Assembly (NCBI GenBank): GCA_963702165.1
Contig: OY969722.1
Span: 868,001-932,000, forward strand
Length of the DNA: 64,000 nt
Reading direction: 5' to 3'
Source: Terrimesophilobacter sp963702165
GTDB taxonomy: Bacteria; Actinomycetota; Actinomycetes; Actinomycetales; Microbacteriaceae
Each line of letters starts with the position of its first letter. Positions within the stretch are counted from its first letter, which is position 1. The notes under the pieces were generated by a model that was not told the DNA's origin, made no database searches, and saw only the letters and a list, made by a program, of their open reading frames with translations. Positions 12,452 to 20,481 of this stretch are shown here, piece by piece. Position numbers and translations under genes: made by a program.

Positions 12452-13938
12452 TCAGGTGGCCCGATGTCGCTCTGCGGCGGTGAGGGCGTCGTTGAGTGCC
12501 GGTGATTTGGATGGCATCGGTCTGGGTGTCTGGGTGGGGTCGATCTCGCGGGGCGGGATCAGCCAGAACTGGATGCCGCTGGGGTCGTGGTGGCGGACTT
12601 CGATTTCCCAGCCCTCGTCGTGCAGCAGCAGGTGGTGGTGGCGGCAGAGGAGGATGCCGTTGTCGATGTCGGTTTTCCCGCCGTCGCGTTCCCACCAGCG
12701 GATGTGGTGGGCCTCTGCCCATTCCGGGGTGCGTTCGCAGCCGGGCCAGGCGCAGCCGCCGTCGCGGGCGGCCAGCAGCCGGCGTTGGGCCCGGTTGAAG
12801 AAGCGCTGCTCCCGACCCAGGTAGACGGGGATGGGGCGGTCGTCGAAGACGATCAGCTCGATCCCGTTCAGGCACACGTTGCGCTCCACGGTGGCCATCG
12901 ACACCGGATACGGCTGCCCCTCGATCCAGCCCCGACCGGTGCGCGCTTCCAGGTCCTTGGCGGCCACCAGTACCCGCACCGCGGGTCGGTTCACCCCGAC
13001 CACGCTCTGCGGGTCGGTGTCCAGGGCCAGCTGGATCAGCTCCAGCATCCCGTCCGAGGCCAGCTGCTCGGTGCTGCGGGTATCCGCCAGGATCCGTTCG
13101 GCGCGTTCCTGTTCGGGGCCGCTGGTGAAGCGGGGTCCGCCGCGGCGGGGTGAGGTGAGTTTGTCGTAGACGTCATCGATGAGCGCGGCGCCTTCGGGGT
13201 CGAGGTCCCAGGTGTAGCGGGTCATCCCGTCATCGCGCTTCCACCGCCGGAACGAGCGCAACGCCCGACGCTGCCGCTCCCGCTCCACGATCCCCGCGGC
13301 ATCCAGGTCATCGCGGGCGGCTCGGGCCAGGCGCAGCAGCTGCTCGGCATCCACGCGGGCCCGGGCGCGCTGGCGGTGCCGGTCGCGTTCTCCACCAGCC
13401 GGGTCGCGGCGGCGGTCAAGTCTTCAATCGTCACGCCGGGACCGGGTTTGCCGAGCCCGGTGCGGATTGCCTCCGCCCCGGCCACCGACAGCGCCCCGGT
13501 CGCGACCGCCTTGCCGACTGCGGCCAGCCACGGTTCGGTCATCATCGCGGCCAGCCCCACCGGGTCATCGATCCCATTGGCCTCGGCGTTCTGCAGCAGG
13601 TCCGCGTCGTTCAGCATGCTGCCCACCCGGATCAGGGTGGTCGCCTCCCGGGCGGTGGACCCGGTCACGCCGCGGATCAGGGCCTCCGGGGTGCGGAACC
13701 CCTCCTTCCGCGCCAGCCCACCGAACCCGGCCTCCACCGTGGAGCGGCGCACCACCTCACCGGCCAGCACCGACGCGCAAGCATCAAGACTGCGCTTGGC
13801 CTCCGCCAGCGAGCGTTGCGCCGACAACAACTGCTTATCCCCGAGCGCCCGGGCACCCGGCGCGTCGGCGCCGATCCGGGCGGCAGCAGCCAGCAGCACC
13901 TCGAGCGAGGTGCTGAACGTAGCTGCGGAAGTGGTCAT
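12452..13938 (-). pseudogene. DUF222/HNH endonuclease-domain protein (13E12 repeat family), frameshifted
   Basis: Actinobacterial multicopy family with an N-terminal helical DUF222 domain and a C-terminal HNH nuclease domain; the biological role is unsettled. The first frame (from ATG 13938) gives MTTSAATFSTSLEVLLAAAA through LTAAATRLVEN. The second resumes at about 13375 with RVDAEQLLRLARAARDDLD and runs to an HNH motif of type CAWPGCERTPEWAEAHHIRW with CRHHH. The frame shift lies at 13360-13400 and equals one missing (or two extra) bases. It sits 1 kb beyond the thrS error tract, so it may be a sequence error or a true disruption. A second intact family member lies at 60918-62246. Confidence 0.75.
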
Positions 13939-13944
13939 GCATCC

Positions 13945-13950
13945 ATTGTC
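13945..13950 (-). promoter_or_regulatory. Putative -10 element of a leaderless promoter (DUF222-HNH gene)
   Basis: Minus-strand GACAAT lies 6 bases before the ATG at 13938, the spacing of a leaderless start. It supports that ATG rather than the longer upstream frame. Confidence 0.35.
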
Positions 13951-14072
13951 CCAGCCTCGAACACAGCTCCACAAGCAGATTTGAGAATCTGTTAGAAACT
14001 ACTTTCACGGCCACCTGTGGAGGAGAAGTGCCGGCCACAATCCGGCGACTCGACCCGCCGAGATCTCCACGC

Positions 14073-14097
14073 ATGGTCTCGACAAGCGCGACCACCG
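14073..14097. repeat. 25-bp dispersed repeat, copy 1
   Basis: Matches 22 of 25 bases with the copy at 14176-14200. The shared core is GGTCTCGACA followed by an ACCACCG end. Short GTCTCGACA...ACCACCG sequences are commonly dispersed in Microbacteriaceae intergenic DNA; that is from memory, not from a search. Confidence 0.55.
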
Positions 14098-14175
14098 AAA
14101 GAGGTCGCGAAGCCGCGCGGGGTCAGAAAGAGGCCCTAAGCCGCGCAGGAAGGGCACTTTGCGATCCCCGGAAGG

Positions 14176-14200
14176 ATGGTCTCGACATGCTCCACCACCG
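14176..14200. repeat. 25-bp dispersed repeat, copy 2
   Basis: Second copy of the 14073-14097 element, in the same orientation, 103 bases downstream. It ends about 20 bases before the -10 element of the nitronate monooxygenase gene. Confidence 0.55.
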
Positions 14201-14219
14201 GGTGGCAAACACCCGTGCC

Positions 14220-14225
14220 TAGACT
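14220..14225 (+). promoter_or_regulatory. Putative -10 element of a leaderless promoter (nitronate monooxygenase)
   Basis: TAGACT followed by 6 bases and the ATG at 14232. No ribosome-binding site precedes the start codon, which fits a leaderless mRNA. Confidence 0.5.
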
Positions 14226-14231
14226 GCGGAC

Positions 14232-15191
14232 ATGTCCCTTCTGCGCGACGTGGCCCAACCCATCCTGAACGCTCCGATGGCCGGCGCGGCGGGCGGGCGA
14301 CTAGCAGGCGCGGTCTCCGCCGCGGGCGGTTTCGGCATGATCGGCATCGGAACCACGGTGACCGAGGAGTGGCTTGAGCACGAGGTCCCCCTCGCAGCAG
14401 CATCCGGACGCCACTGGGGAGCCGGCATGATGGCGTGGGTCCTCGATGCCGGCCTCGACCCGGTGCGCATGGTTCTCGCCCACCAACCGGCTCTGCTGTG
14501 CATCAGCTTTGGCGACCCTGGGCCGGCCGCCGAACTCGCCAAGGACACCGGCGTCACAACCGCCATGCAGGTCGGCAACGCCGCAGACGTCGAGCGCGCC
14601 ATCGAGGCCGACATCGACGTAATCGTCTGCCGCGGAAGCGAAGGCGGTGGCCACGGTCGCGGCGACGTGACGACACTCCCCCTGCTCCAACTCGTCCTCG
14701 ACCGCACCGACAAGCCTGTGGTGGCGGCGGGCGGCATAGCAACGGCCCGTGGCGTCGCAGCCGTTCTCGCGGCGGGCGCTGTGGCCGCCTGGGTCGGCAC
14801 CCGCTTCGCCGCATGCGTCGAGTCCCTGTCCGCCGATTCGCTCAAGCAGACCATCGCCGCCGCAGGCGTCGACGACACCGTCTACACGCGTGCGTTCGAC
14901 GTGGCCCAGCGCATCCCGTGGCCGACCGAGTTCGGCGGGCGAGCTATCCGCAACCGCTTCACCGACGACTGGGCCGAGCATGTCGACGAGCTGCAGCAGC
15001 GGGTCGACTCCGAGAACGAGATGACCGAGCGGATGAACGCTGCGCGCGCATCCGGCGATGTCGCAGTTGCACCGGTGTACGCCGGCCAGTCGGCCGGCCT
15101 CACATCTCGAGTCGAATCAGCTGCGGATGTGATTGCCGACCTCGCCCGTTTTCGCGAGCACTTAAACACAGCGTGGGCCGCCTGGCAATAG
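14232..15191 (+). CDS. Nitronate monooxygenase (2-nitropropane dioxygenase family)
   Basis: FMN-dependent TIM-barrel enzyme that oxidises alkyl nitronates such as propionate 3-nitronate. The 319 residues show the family's N-terminal PILNAPMAGAAGG, the central RGSEGGGHGRG segment and the phosphate-binding AAGGIATARGVAAVLAAGA. The last 80 residues (TRAFDVAQRIPWP onward) match the family's C-terminal cap. It is a single-gene unit, convergent with the Lon-like lipoprotein gene, with a strong hairpin across its stop codon. The true substrate cannot be told from sequence; some members act as enoyl-reductase-like enzymes. Confidence 0.88.
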   Translation: MSLLRDVAQPILNAPMAGAAGGRLAGAVSAAGGFGMIGIGTTVTEEWLEHEVPLAAASGRHWGAGMMAWVLDAGLDPVRMVLAHQPALLCISFGDPGPAAELAKDTGVTTAMQVGNAADVERAIEADIDVIVCRGSEGGGHGRGDVTTLPLLQLVLDRTDKPVVAAGGIATARGVAAVLAAGAVAAWVGTRFAACVESLSADSLKQTIAAAGVDDTVYTRAFDVAQRIPWPTEFGGRAIRNRFTDDWAEHVDELQQRVDSENEMTERMNAARASGDVAVAPVYAGQSAGLTSRVESAADVIADLARFREHLNTAWAAWQ

Positions 15192-15204
15192 GCGACCCAC
15201 GCTG
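15169..15204. terminator. Bidirectional hairpin between convergent genes
   Basis: CAGCGTGGG pairs with CCCACGCTG, with an inner CGCC/GGCG extension around a short loop. It overlaps the last codons of the nitronate monooxygenase gene and lies just after the stop of the convergent lipoprotein gene at 15214. There is no clear T-tract. Confidence 0.6.
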
Positions 15205-15213
15205 GCGTGCAAT

Positions 15214-17172
15214 CTAGCGGCGGTAACCCTCTGTCGGGAATCCGCCGAGATACGCGAGCACGCGAGCCATCGCGAACGAGCCGGTGTTCGACTCGAGGGC
15301 GAAGAACTTGTCCGTGAAGTCGCCCTCGCGGTCGATTCCCGCTGACTCGAACGCGCCGACGATCAGCACCGGGGTGTAGTCCTTGCCTGCGAGCACACTC
15401 ACCGAGCTCGACACCTGATCCGCCGAGAATTCCAGCGCGTTGCTGAGGTAGGCGTCCGAGCGTGAGCCGACGATGTTCAGATCCGAGTCCATCTGGCCGT
15501 TGGCGTACTTCTCGATCAGCGCAGCGTTTCGGGCGTAGTTGCGCCATCCGTAACCCATCTCCGCATAGGCGGCGTTCGGGTTGTCCTTGCCGAGGTAGTT
15601 GGTGATCATGTGGATGGTGTCGGATGCCGTGTACGCGAGCGCGACAGTGATGTCCCGTTGGCTCAGCATGTCCTTGATGACCTGGTCTGAGTAGCCGTAG
15701 CTCTCGGCGAGCGGTGCAACCTGCGTGGTCGTGAAGGCCTCCAGATTTGCATCGGCAGCACGGCGGAAGAATGACGCGACCAGTTTGGTGTTCGCGTTTT
15801 CGGAGATCGCGGGGCTGTCCAGATCGCGCCCCACCTCGAAGATGGCTTCCGCGGCCTCGACCTGCGCGACCGACAGTTCGAGCAGGAGCAGCGGGTAGAG
15901 GGAGTCGTTGATGACCTCCTCGATCGACCCGTACGCGCCGGCGTCGAGTGCCCCGTAGATCGCGTCGATCTCATTGCTCGCGAACAGGTAGAGCGTGAAG
16001 GCGTCGAATGCATTTCCGTACGCGGTCGTCAGCGCCTCGACGTCCGCGAGCGTCCTCACCTTGAAGGTGTCGAGGCGGTCAAGGAAGCCGGTGAACACTC
16101 GCTCGACAGTTCCAATGCTGCTGAACTCACGGTCAAGCACTCCGCCACCGTTGATCAGCGCATCCTGGGCGATGCCGTATGCGCCGGCTAGTGCCTGCAT
16201 GAGGCTCTTCGCGTTCATCGCCTCGATGAAGGCACCCCCGGGGAGGCCTTGGTTGAGCAGCCGGTCGGCTTCATCGGCCATCATGAGCGCGTCGATGTAG
16301 CTCTCCCACGCCACGTCCTGGATGACGTCGGAGAGTCCCGAAAACTGGAGATCCGAACGGTCGAAGTCGTTCAGCTGGTCCTGGGTCGCGGTCTTGAAGC
16401 GCGTGTAGCCGGGCTCGGTCACCTTGAGCCCGCGAGCGGCGGACGGAGCGGGCAACTCCTTACCCGTCAGGTGGAAGTAGGCCTCGAAGATGTCGCCGAC
16501 CTCGACGACCTCGACGCCGTTCTTGCGACCGTAGTCGACGACGTCAATGACTTGACCTTGCGTGTTCATCGAGTTGCGCGTGCCCATCGGGATCAGGGCC
16601 TTGGTGTACTCGCCTGATTCGACGACGGCGGACAGCTTCTCCGGGATCCCACCCACGGGGCCGATCGTGCCGATCGGCGAGATGGTGCCGGTCATGGCGA
16701 CGTCGGGGAGGAACTCGTCGCCGAGGATGAGGCTGAGCAGCGCTGCCGTGGTGATGCCTCCGGCGCTCGGCCCGTCGATGCGGCCGCGCAGGACGAACCG
16801 GTAGTTGTTCTCGATGTCGGCACCGGTCAGGAGCGTTGCCACCATCACCGAGCTCCACGCTGCACCCTGGAACATGTCGCCGAAGCCGCCGACCTCATCC
16901 TCGGAGATGTCGATGGAGAGCTTGCCGTCCTCGGCCGGCTTGACGCTGATGGTCTCCTCGCCGATCGAACCGCTGCTTCCAGCGACGAGAAGGATGGGAA
17001 CTGTGATCTCGGTCCGCTGGTAGTCGACAGTGTTGTCGGTGTTCTCGACCGGCTTTTCCGGAGCGGCCGGGAACAGCGTGCAGCCGGTCAGCATGACGGC
17101 GGCTGCAGCGACCACGGCCGTGGCGCGCATGAGTCGCGACGCGTGGCGGCGTGGCGTGGTGGTTCGTGACAA
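15214..17172 (-). CDS. Exported lipoprotein with Lon-type (S16) Ser-Lys peptidase domain
   Basis: A 652-residue protein with a lipoprotein signal (basic start, hydrophobic run, lipobox LTGC with Cys31) and so probably anchored outside the membrane. Residues about 60-260 resemble the Lon proteolytic domain: Ser136 in DGPSAGG and Lys179 in GGIPEKLSAV, 43 residues apart, the same spacing as Ser679-Lys722 of E. coli Lon. There is no AAA+ ATPase domain. The remaining ~390 residues are predicted mostly helical and match nothing I recognise. The architecture resembles the secreted Lon-like proteins of COG1750, described mainly in archaea. The start is TTG at 17172, supported by AAGGAG six bases upstream. 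It is a monocistronic unit. Confidence 0.75.
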   Translation of the reverse strand: MSRTTTPRRHASRLMRATAVVAAAAVMLTGCTLFPAAPEKPVENTDNTVDYQRTEITVPILLVAGSSGSIGEETISVKPAEDGKLSIDISEDEVGGFGDMFQGAAWSSVMVATLLTGADIENNYRFVLRGRIDGPSAGGITTAALLSLILGDEFLPDVAMTGTISPIGTIGPVGGIPEKLSAVVESGEYTKALIPMGTRNSMNTQGQVIDVVDYGRKNGVEVVEVGDIFEAYFHLTGKELPAPSAARGLKVTEPGYTRFKTATQDQLNDFDRSDLQFSGLSDVIQDVAWESYIDALMMADEADRLLNQGLPGGAFIEAMNAKSLMQALAGAYGIAQDALINGGGVLDREFSSIGTVERVFTGFLDRLDTFKVRTLADVEALTTAYGNAFDAFTLYLFASNEIDAIYGALDAGAYGSIEEVINDSLYPLLLLELSVAQVEAAEAIFEVGRDLDSPAISENANTKLVASFFRRAADANLEAFTTTQVAPLAESYGYSDQVIKDMLSQRDITVALAYTASDTIHMITNYLGKDNPNAAYAEMGYGWRNYARNAALIEKYANGQMDSDLNIVGSRSDAYLSNALEFSADQVSSSVSVLAGKDYTPVLIVGAFESAGIDREGDFTDKFFALESNTGSFAMARVLAYLGGFPTEGYRR

Positions 17173-17355
17173 AGGGATCTCCTTGGTTCAGGACGAACGG
17201 ATGCAGGGATGGTGCGGGTTTTGGGGAGTTCAGAACGTCGCTTCACTTGTTTGCGAAGCTCCACTGTGTCGCGAAACGGACCTGGCCTGATCGCAACCCA
17301 ACCCGGAATGCTGTCAGATGCCGGGTCGCTGCGGCAACGGCAATGAGGGTGTGTC

Positions 17356-17379
17356 ACCCTAGTTCGTACCCTAGTTTGT
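17356..17379. repeat. Tandem 12-bp direct repeat upstream of the SRAP gene
   Basis: ACCCTAGTTCGT is immediately followed by ACCCTAGTTTGT, 11 of 12 bases identical. It lies 68 bases before the SRAP start and 184 bases before the divergent lipoprotein start. Tandem half-sites about one helical turn apart are typical of operator pairs; no regulator is known to me for this sequence. The rest of 17173-17446 shows nothing else. Confidence 0.55.
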
Positions 17380-17446
17380 CTTGCCTCGGGCGGGACATGC
17401 CAGGGGCGGATGTCCCGTGTCAGTCGGGCGTGGAACAATCGGCAAC

Positions 17447-18148
17447 ATGTGCGGCAGGTTCGCTCTCGATGACAAGGCCAATGACTCGATCACCGAGTTC
17501 GTGGAGTTCTACGGCGTGAAGCGGCTCAGCGACTGGCAGCCGAACTGGGACATCCGCCCAACCGACCCGATCATGACGGTGATCGACTCGCCCAAGAACG
17601 GTCTCGTCGCGTCCACCGCCCGCTGGTCGCTGGTCCCTGGGTGGGCGAAAGAGCTCAAGCTGAAGTTCCCGACTTTCAACGCCCGCTCAGAAGAGGCGGC
17701 CACCAAGAGCGCGTTCGCTCCCTCGGTGAAGTCGAAGCGAGCCTTGATCCCGGCGACCGGGTACTACGAGTGGCAGACGCGCGGCTCCACGAAGACTCCG
17801 TACTTCATCCGCGCCGGGCAGGACGACCCGGTGATGTTCGCCGGGCTGTACTCATGGTGGCGAGATCATTCGAAAGCCGACGACGATGAGAGCCGCTGGG
17901 TTCTGACGGCGACGATTCTGACGATGGATGCCGCGCCGCAGCTTGCCGAGATCCACAATCGCAATCCAGTGGTCCTGCCGCGCGACTGGTGGTCGGACTG
18001 GCTCAACCCGGGGTTGGAGGGCGACCAGAAGTTCCTCGACGCGGCCGTGCAGGCGGCCCAGCCGGTCGCCGACGCGCTGGACTTCTACGAGGTCGCCCCG
18101 CTGCGCGGCGAGGGCCCAGGGCTGATCGAGCCGTTGAACTCGCTCTGA
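17447..18148 (+). CDS. SRAP-domain protein (YedK/HMCES family), abasic-site DNA-protein crosslinker
   Basis: SRAP proteins shield abasic sites in single-stranded DNA by forming a thiazolidine crosslink through Cys2. The 233 residues start MCGRFALDD, so Cys2 is exposed after Met removal. The Asn of FNARSE, the Glu of GYYEW and the His of EIHNRNPVVL are all at family positions. I chose the ATG at 17447 rather than the upstream in-frame start because Cys2 must be N-terminal. It is divergent from the Lon-like lipoprotein gene and followed after 49 bases by an SGNH hydrolase. Confidence 0.93.
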   Translation: MCGRFALDDKANDSITEFVEFYGVKRLSDWQPNWDIRPTDPIMTVIDSPKNGLVASTARWSLVPGWAKELKLKFPTFNARSEEAATKSAFAPSVKSKRALIPATGYYEWQTRGSTKTPYFIRAGQDDPVMFAGLYSWWRDHSKADDDESRWVLTATILTMDAAPQLAEIHNRNPVVLPRDWWSDWLNPGLEGDQKFLDAAVQAAQPVADALDFYEVAPLRGEGPGLIEPLNSL

Positions 18149-18197
18149 GTCAATTTCCGGGCCGCGGCCGCGGAGGCAGTACTGTTCCGCAAGAGCC

Positions 18198-18818
18198 ATG
18201 AGATCACCCGTCGCGCTTACCCTTGCCGCAGCAATGCTTGCCGCGCTTGCCGGCTGCGCGTATCCGGCTGCGACCGCTGACGATGGATCGCTGACGTTCG
18301 CGGCTGTCGGGGACTCCATCACCGCATGGGATCCCCCGTACGACTCCGACCCCCTGAACTCGTGGGTCACGGCGGCGGTGGGCGACGACCTGCTGATCGG
18401 CGGCGGTTGGGCGCGGTCCGGTGCGCGGCTGGAGCTCATGCTCGCCTCAGTGAAGCCGACGGATGCCGATGTCCTCGTGGTCATGGCGGGCACAAACGAC
18501 GTGCGCCACACGACGCCGGTTGAGGATCGCCTGGTCCGGCTCGCCGCGGTGATCGAGACGATCGGCATCGACGAGGTCGTGATCGCGGCCGTTCCTCCGC
18601 TGGATTCCGACCCTGTCGGCGCTCGAGTGTGGAACGACGCCCTGTCTGCGTACGCGACCGCACACGGCATCACCCACATCGACCCGTGGCGCACCCTTCG
18701 GGCGCTGGACAACACCTGGGTCGCCGGCGCGAGTGTCGACGGGATCCACCCGACCCACAGCGCCGCGGCGACGGCCGGGATCGCGATCCGGAACGAGCTG
18801 GTCACCCGGTTCGGTTGA
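18198..18818 (+). CDS. SGNH/GDSL-family hydrolase lipoprotein
   Basis: Probable exported esterase or acyl hydrolase, 206 residues. A lipobox (LAGC, Cys20) follows a short hydrophobic signal. Block I is GDSIT with the nucleophile Ser, block III is GTND, and block V is DGIHPT with the catalytic Asp and His. The Gly of block II lies in GGGWARSGARLEL. A TACTGT hexamer lies 12 bases before the start. The substrate is unknown; cell-wall or lipid deacylation is possible. Confidence 0.88.
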   Translation: MRSPVALTLAAAMLAALAGCAYPAATADDGSLTFAAVGDSITAWDPPYDSDPLNSWVTAAVGDDLLIGGGWARSGARLELMLASVKPTDADVLVVMAGTNDVRHTTPVEDRLVRLAAVIETIGIDEVVIAAVPPLDSDPVGARVWNDALSAYATAHGITHIDPWRTLRALDNTWVAGASVDGIHPTHSAAATAGIAIRNELVTRFG

Positions 18819-18835
18819 GCCCAGATTCTCCGGGC

Positions 18836-18841
18836 TACCGT
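18836..18841 (+). promoter_or_regulatory. Putative -10 element of a leaderless promoter (acetyltransferase)
   Basis: TACCGT followed by TGAGGC and the ATG at 18848 (6-base gap), with no ribosome-binding site. Confidence 0.4.
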
Positions 18842-18847
18842 TGAGGC

Positions 18848-19426
18848 ATGACGGACACTGATCTCTCCGATGGCCGTTCGATGCTCGAGCGGATGGCGGC
18901 CGGCGACCTGTACATCGCGGGCGACGCGGAGATGGCCGAGGCAGCCGACGTGGCGCACGATCTGGCCTCCGCCTACAACGCGACGACCAGCAGGCAGGGG
19001 CCGCTCCGGCAGGAGCTGCTCGGGAAGCTCCTCGGGGCGATCGGTGAGGACACGGTGCTCCGTCCGCCGCTGTACGTGGACTATGGGTCGAACATCCGGA
19101 TCGGCGCGCGCACCTTCGCCAACTTCGGGCTGGTGGCCCTGGACGTCGCGTCCATCACGATCGGTGACGACGTGCAGATCGGGCCGAATGTGCAGTTGCT
19201 CACGCCGACGCATCCGCTAGACCCGGAGCCGCGCCGCGACAAGTGGGAGGCAGCGGAACCGATCGTCATCGGTGACAACGTGTGGCTGGGCGGCGGCGTG
19301 ATCGTGCTTCCCGGCGTATCGATCGGCGAAAACACTGTGGTCGGCGCCGGTGCCGTCGTTACCAAGGACCTCCCGGCGAACGTCGTCGCGGTGGGCAATC
19401 CGGCCAGGGTCATCCGCGAACTCTAG
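18848..19426 (+). CDS. Sugar O-acetyltransferase, maltose/galactoside acetyltransferase family
   Basis: Left-handed beta-helix acetyl-CoA-dependent enzyme of 192 residues. The N-terminal helical maltose-acetyltransferase domain (RMAAGDLYIAGDAEM) is followed by hexapeptide repeats. The catalytic His is in LLTPTHPLDP, and the end GDNVWLGGGVIVLPG...VVAVGNPARVIREL is the family signature. The acceptor is probably a sugar or related hydroxyl compound. It is monocistronic and followed by an imperfect palindromic repeat. Confidence 0.92.
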   Translation: MTDTDLSDGRSMLERMAAGDLYIAGDAEMAEAADVAHDLASAYNATTSRQGPLRQELLGKLLGAIGEDTVLRPPLYVDYGSNIRIGARTFANFGLVALDVASITIGDDVQIGPNVQLLTPTHPLDPEPRRDKWEAAEPIVIGDNVWLGGGVIVLPGVSIGENTVVGAGAVVTKDLPANVVAVGNPARVIREL

Positions 19427-19434
19427 ACACCCCC

Positions 19435-19488
19435 GAGACTGCAGAAACCGGCGTCTAGGCAGGTCACTCGGCCGGTTTGCGGAGTATC
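19435..19488. repeat. Palindromic intergenic repeat, degenerate copy
   Basis: Starts GAGACTGCAGAAACCGGCG and ends with a decayed complement (CCGGTTTGCGGAGTATC). The same 54-base element, better preserved, lies at 19904-19957. It follows the acetyltransferase stop by 9 bases. Confidence 0.7.
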
Positions 19489-19552
19489 AACCCATCGAGG
19501 GCGATCCGGATCTCTGAGCGAAGTCAGGATGGCGCGCGGATGACACGCGAAC

Positions 19553-19558
19553 TACCGT
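19553..19558 (+). promoter_or_regulatory. Putative -10 element of a leaderless promoter (small membrane protein)
   Basis: TACCGT, 6 bases, then the ATG at 19565. Confidence 0.35.
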
Positions 19559-19564
19559 CATGCC

Positions 19565-19885
19565 ATGGAGATCACCGTCGATGGAATGCGGGTGCTGACG
19601 ACCGTTGTGCCATTCGGGCTGCTCATTATCGCGATCCACACGCGAAACCTCCGGCGCCGGATTCGCGTCGTGCCGAAGACATTTGCACTCTGGGCGACCG
19701 TGGTCGTCATCACGGCATCCATCGTCAGCTTGGGCGCCTGTTTCGCCTACTCCAACGCGGCCGAGTCGATGACCGGATTCATCGCATGGTTCGTCGTCGT
19801 ATCGTCGGCTGCCCTGGGTCTGCAGACCGCGGCGACCTTCTACGAGTACGTCGTGATCTCGATGGAGGAAGAAGAGGAGCCCTAG
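19565..19885 (+). CDS. Small membrane protein, unknown function
   Basis: A 106-residue protein not recognised as a named family. Three hydrophobic segments are visible (about residues 10-26, 42-62 and 68-92), separated by a very basic stretch (HTRNLRRRIRVVPK), and the C-terminus is acidic (MEEEEEP). This predicts three membrane spans. It is flanked on both sides by copies of the 54-base palindromic repeat, which is unusual. Codon use is like that of its neighbours. Confidence 0.65.
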   Translation: MEITVDGMRVLTTVVPFGLLIIAIHTRNLRRRIRVVPKTFALWATVVVITASIVSLGACFAYSNAAESMTGFIAWFVVVSSAALGLQTAATFYEYVVISMEEEEEP

Positions 19886-19903
19886 ATCGGTTGCCAGGTG
19901 GCC

Positions 19904-19957
19904 GAGACTGCAGAAAGCGGCGTTCAGCCCTCGCATTCCGCCGGTTTCTGCAGTCTC
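19904..19957. repeat. Palindromic intergenic repeat, well-preserved copy
   Basis: Arms GAGACTGCAGAAAGCGGCG and CGCCGGTTTCTGCAGTCTC match at 18 of 19 positions around a 16-base loop. The left arm matches 18 of 19 bases of the copy at 19435. As RNA it would form a stable hairpin; it lies after the small membrane protein gene and before the convergent lipoprotein gene. Confidence 0.75.
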
Positions 19958-19995
19958 GTGGCGCGGCCCGATTCACGCCATCACCGCCGCCATGG

Positions 19996-20481
19996 TCAGT
20001 CGGCTGTGAAGACGAGCGTGAACCCGCCTTCGGTCTCCCGCACCTGGAAGCGGACGCCCGAGCCCGCGCCGTCGAGGGTTGCGTACCCGGTGCCGTTCTC
20101 TTCGCCTGATGACTGCTCACCCGTGTATCCGGCAGGCAGCGCGTCGGCGTAATGCGCGACGATCGCGTCGAATGGCGCCGCGTTCGCGTAGGTAGCGGTC
20201 TCGGTGTTCCCGCCACCGGCGGTCGAGCACAAGGTCGACTCGGCCGGTGGTGCGGGCCAGTCCTGCGGTTGAGACTCGACGTTGGCTATGTCGACGCCGG
20301 GGTACCACCCCACGCCGACGCCGTCGCACTCCGCGGGGATGTCGATCGGGCCCGGATCCTCAGCGGCGATGCCCGGCCCATCCATTGGGCCGCCAGCGTC
20401 GACGGTGAACGAGCAGCCCGACAGCCCGAGCACCGCTGATGCTCCAAGCAGCGCGACCCACGCGGACAGCCGACGGCTCAC
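19996..20481 (-). CDS. Lipoprotein, unknown function
   Basis: A 161-residue predicted lipoprotein starting at GTG 20481: VSRRLSAWVALLGASAVLGLSGC with the lipobox cysteine at residue 23. The mature part is acidic and carries three further Cys. It shares no family I recognise. The start overlaps the stop of the upstream membrane protein by four bases (GTGA), so the two are translated together and may work together. Confidence 0.75.
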   Translation of the reverse strand: MSRRLSAWVALLGASAVLGLSGCSFTVDAGGPMDGPGIAAEDPGPIDIPAECDGVGVGWYPGVDIANVESQPQDWPAPPAESTLCSTAGGGNTETATYANAAPFDAIVAHYADALPAGYTGEQSSGEENGTGYATLDGAGSGVRFQVRETEGGFTLVFTAD

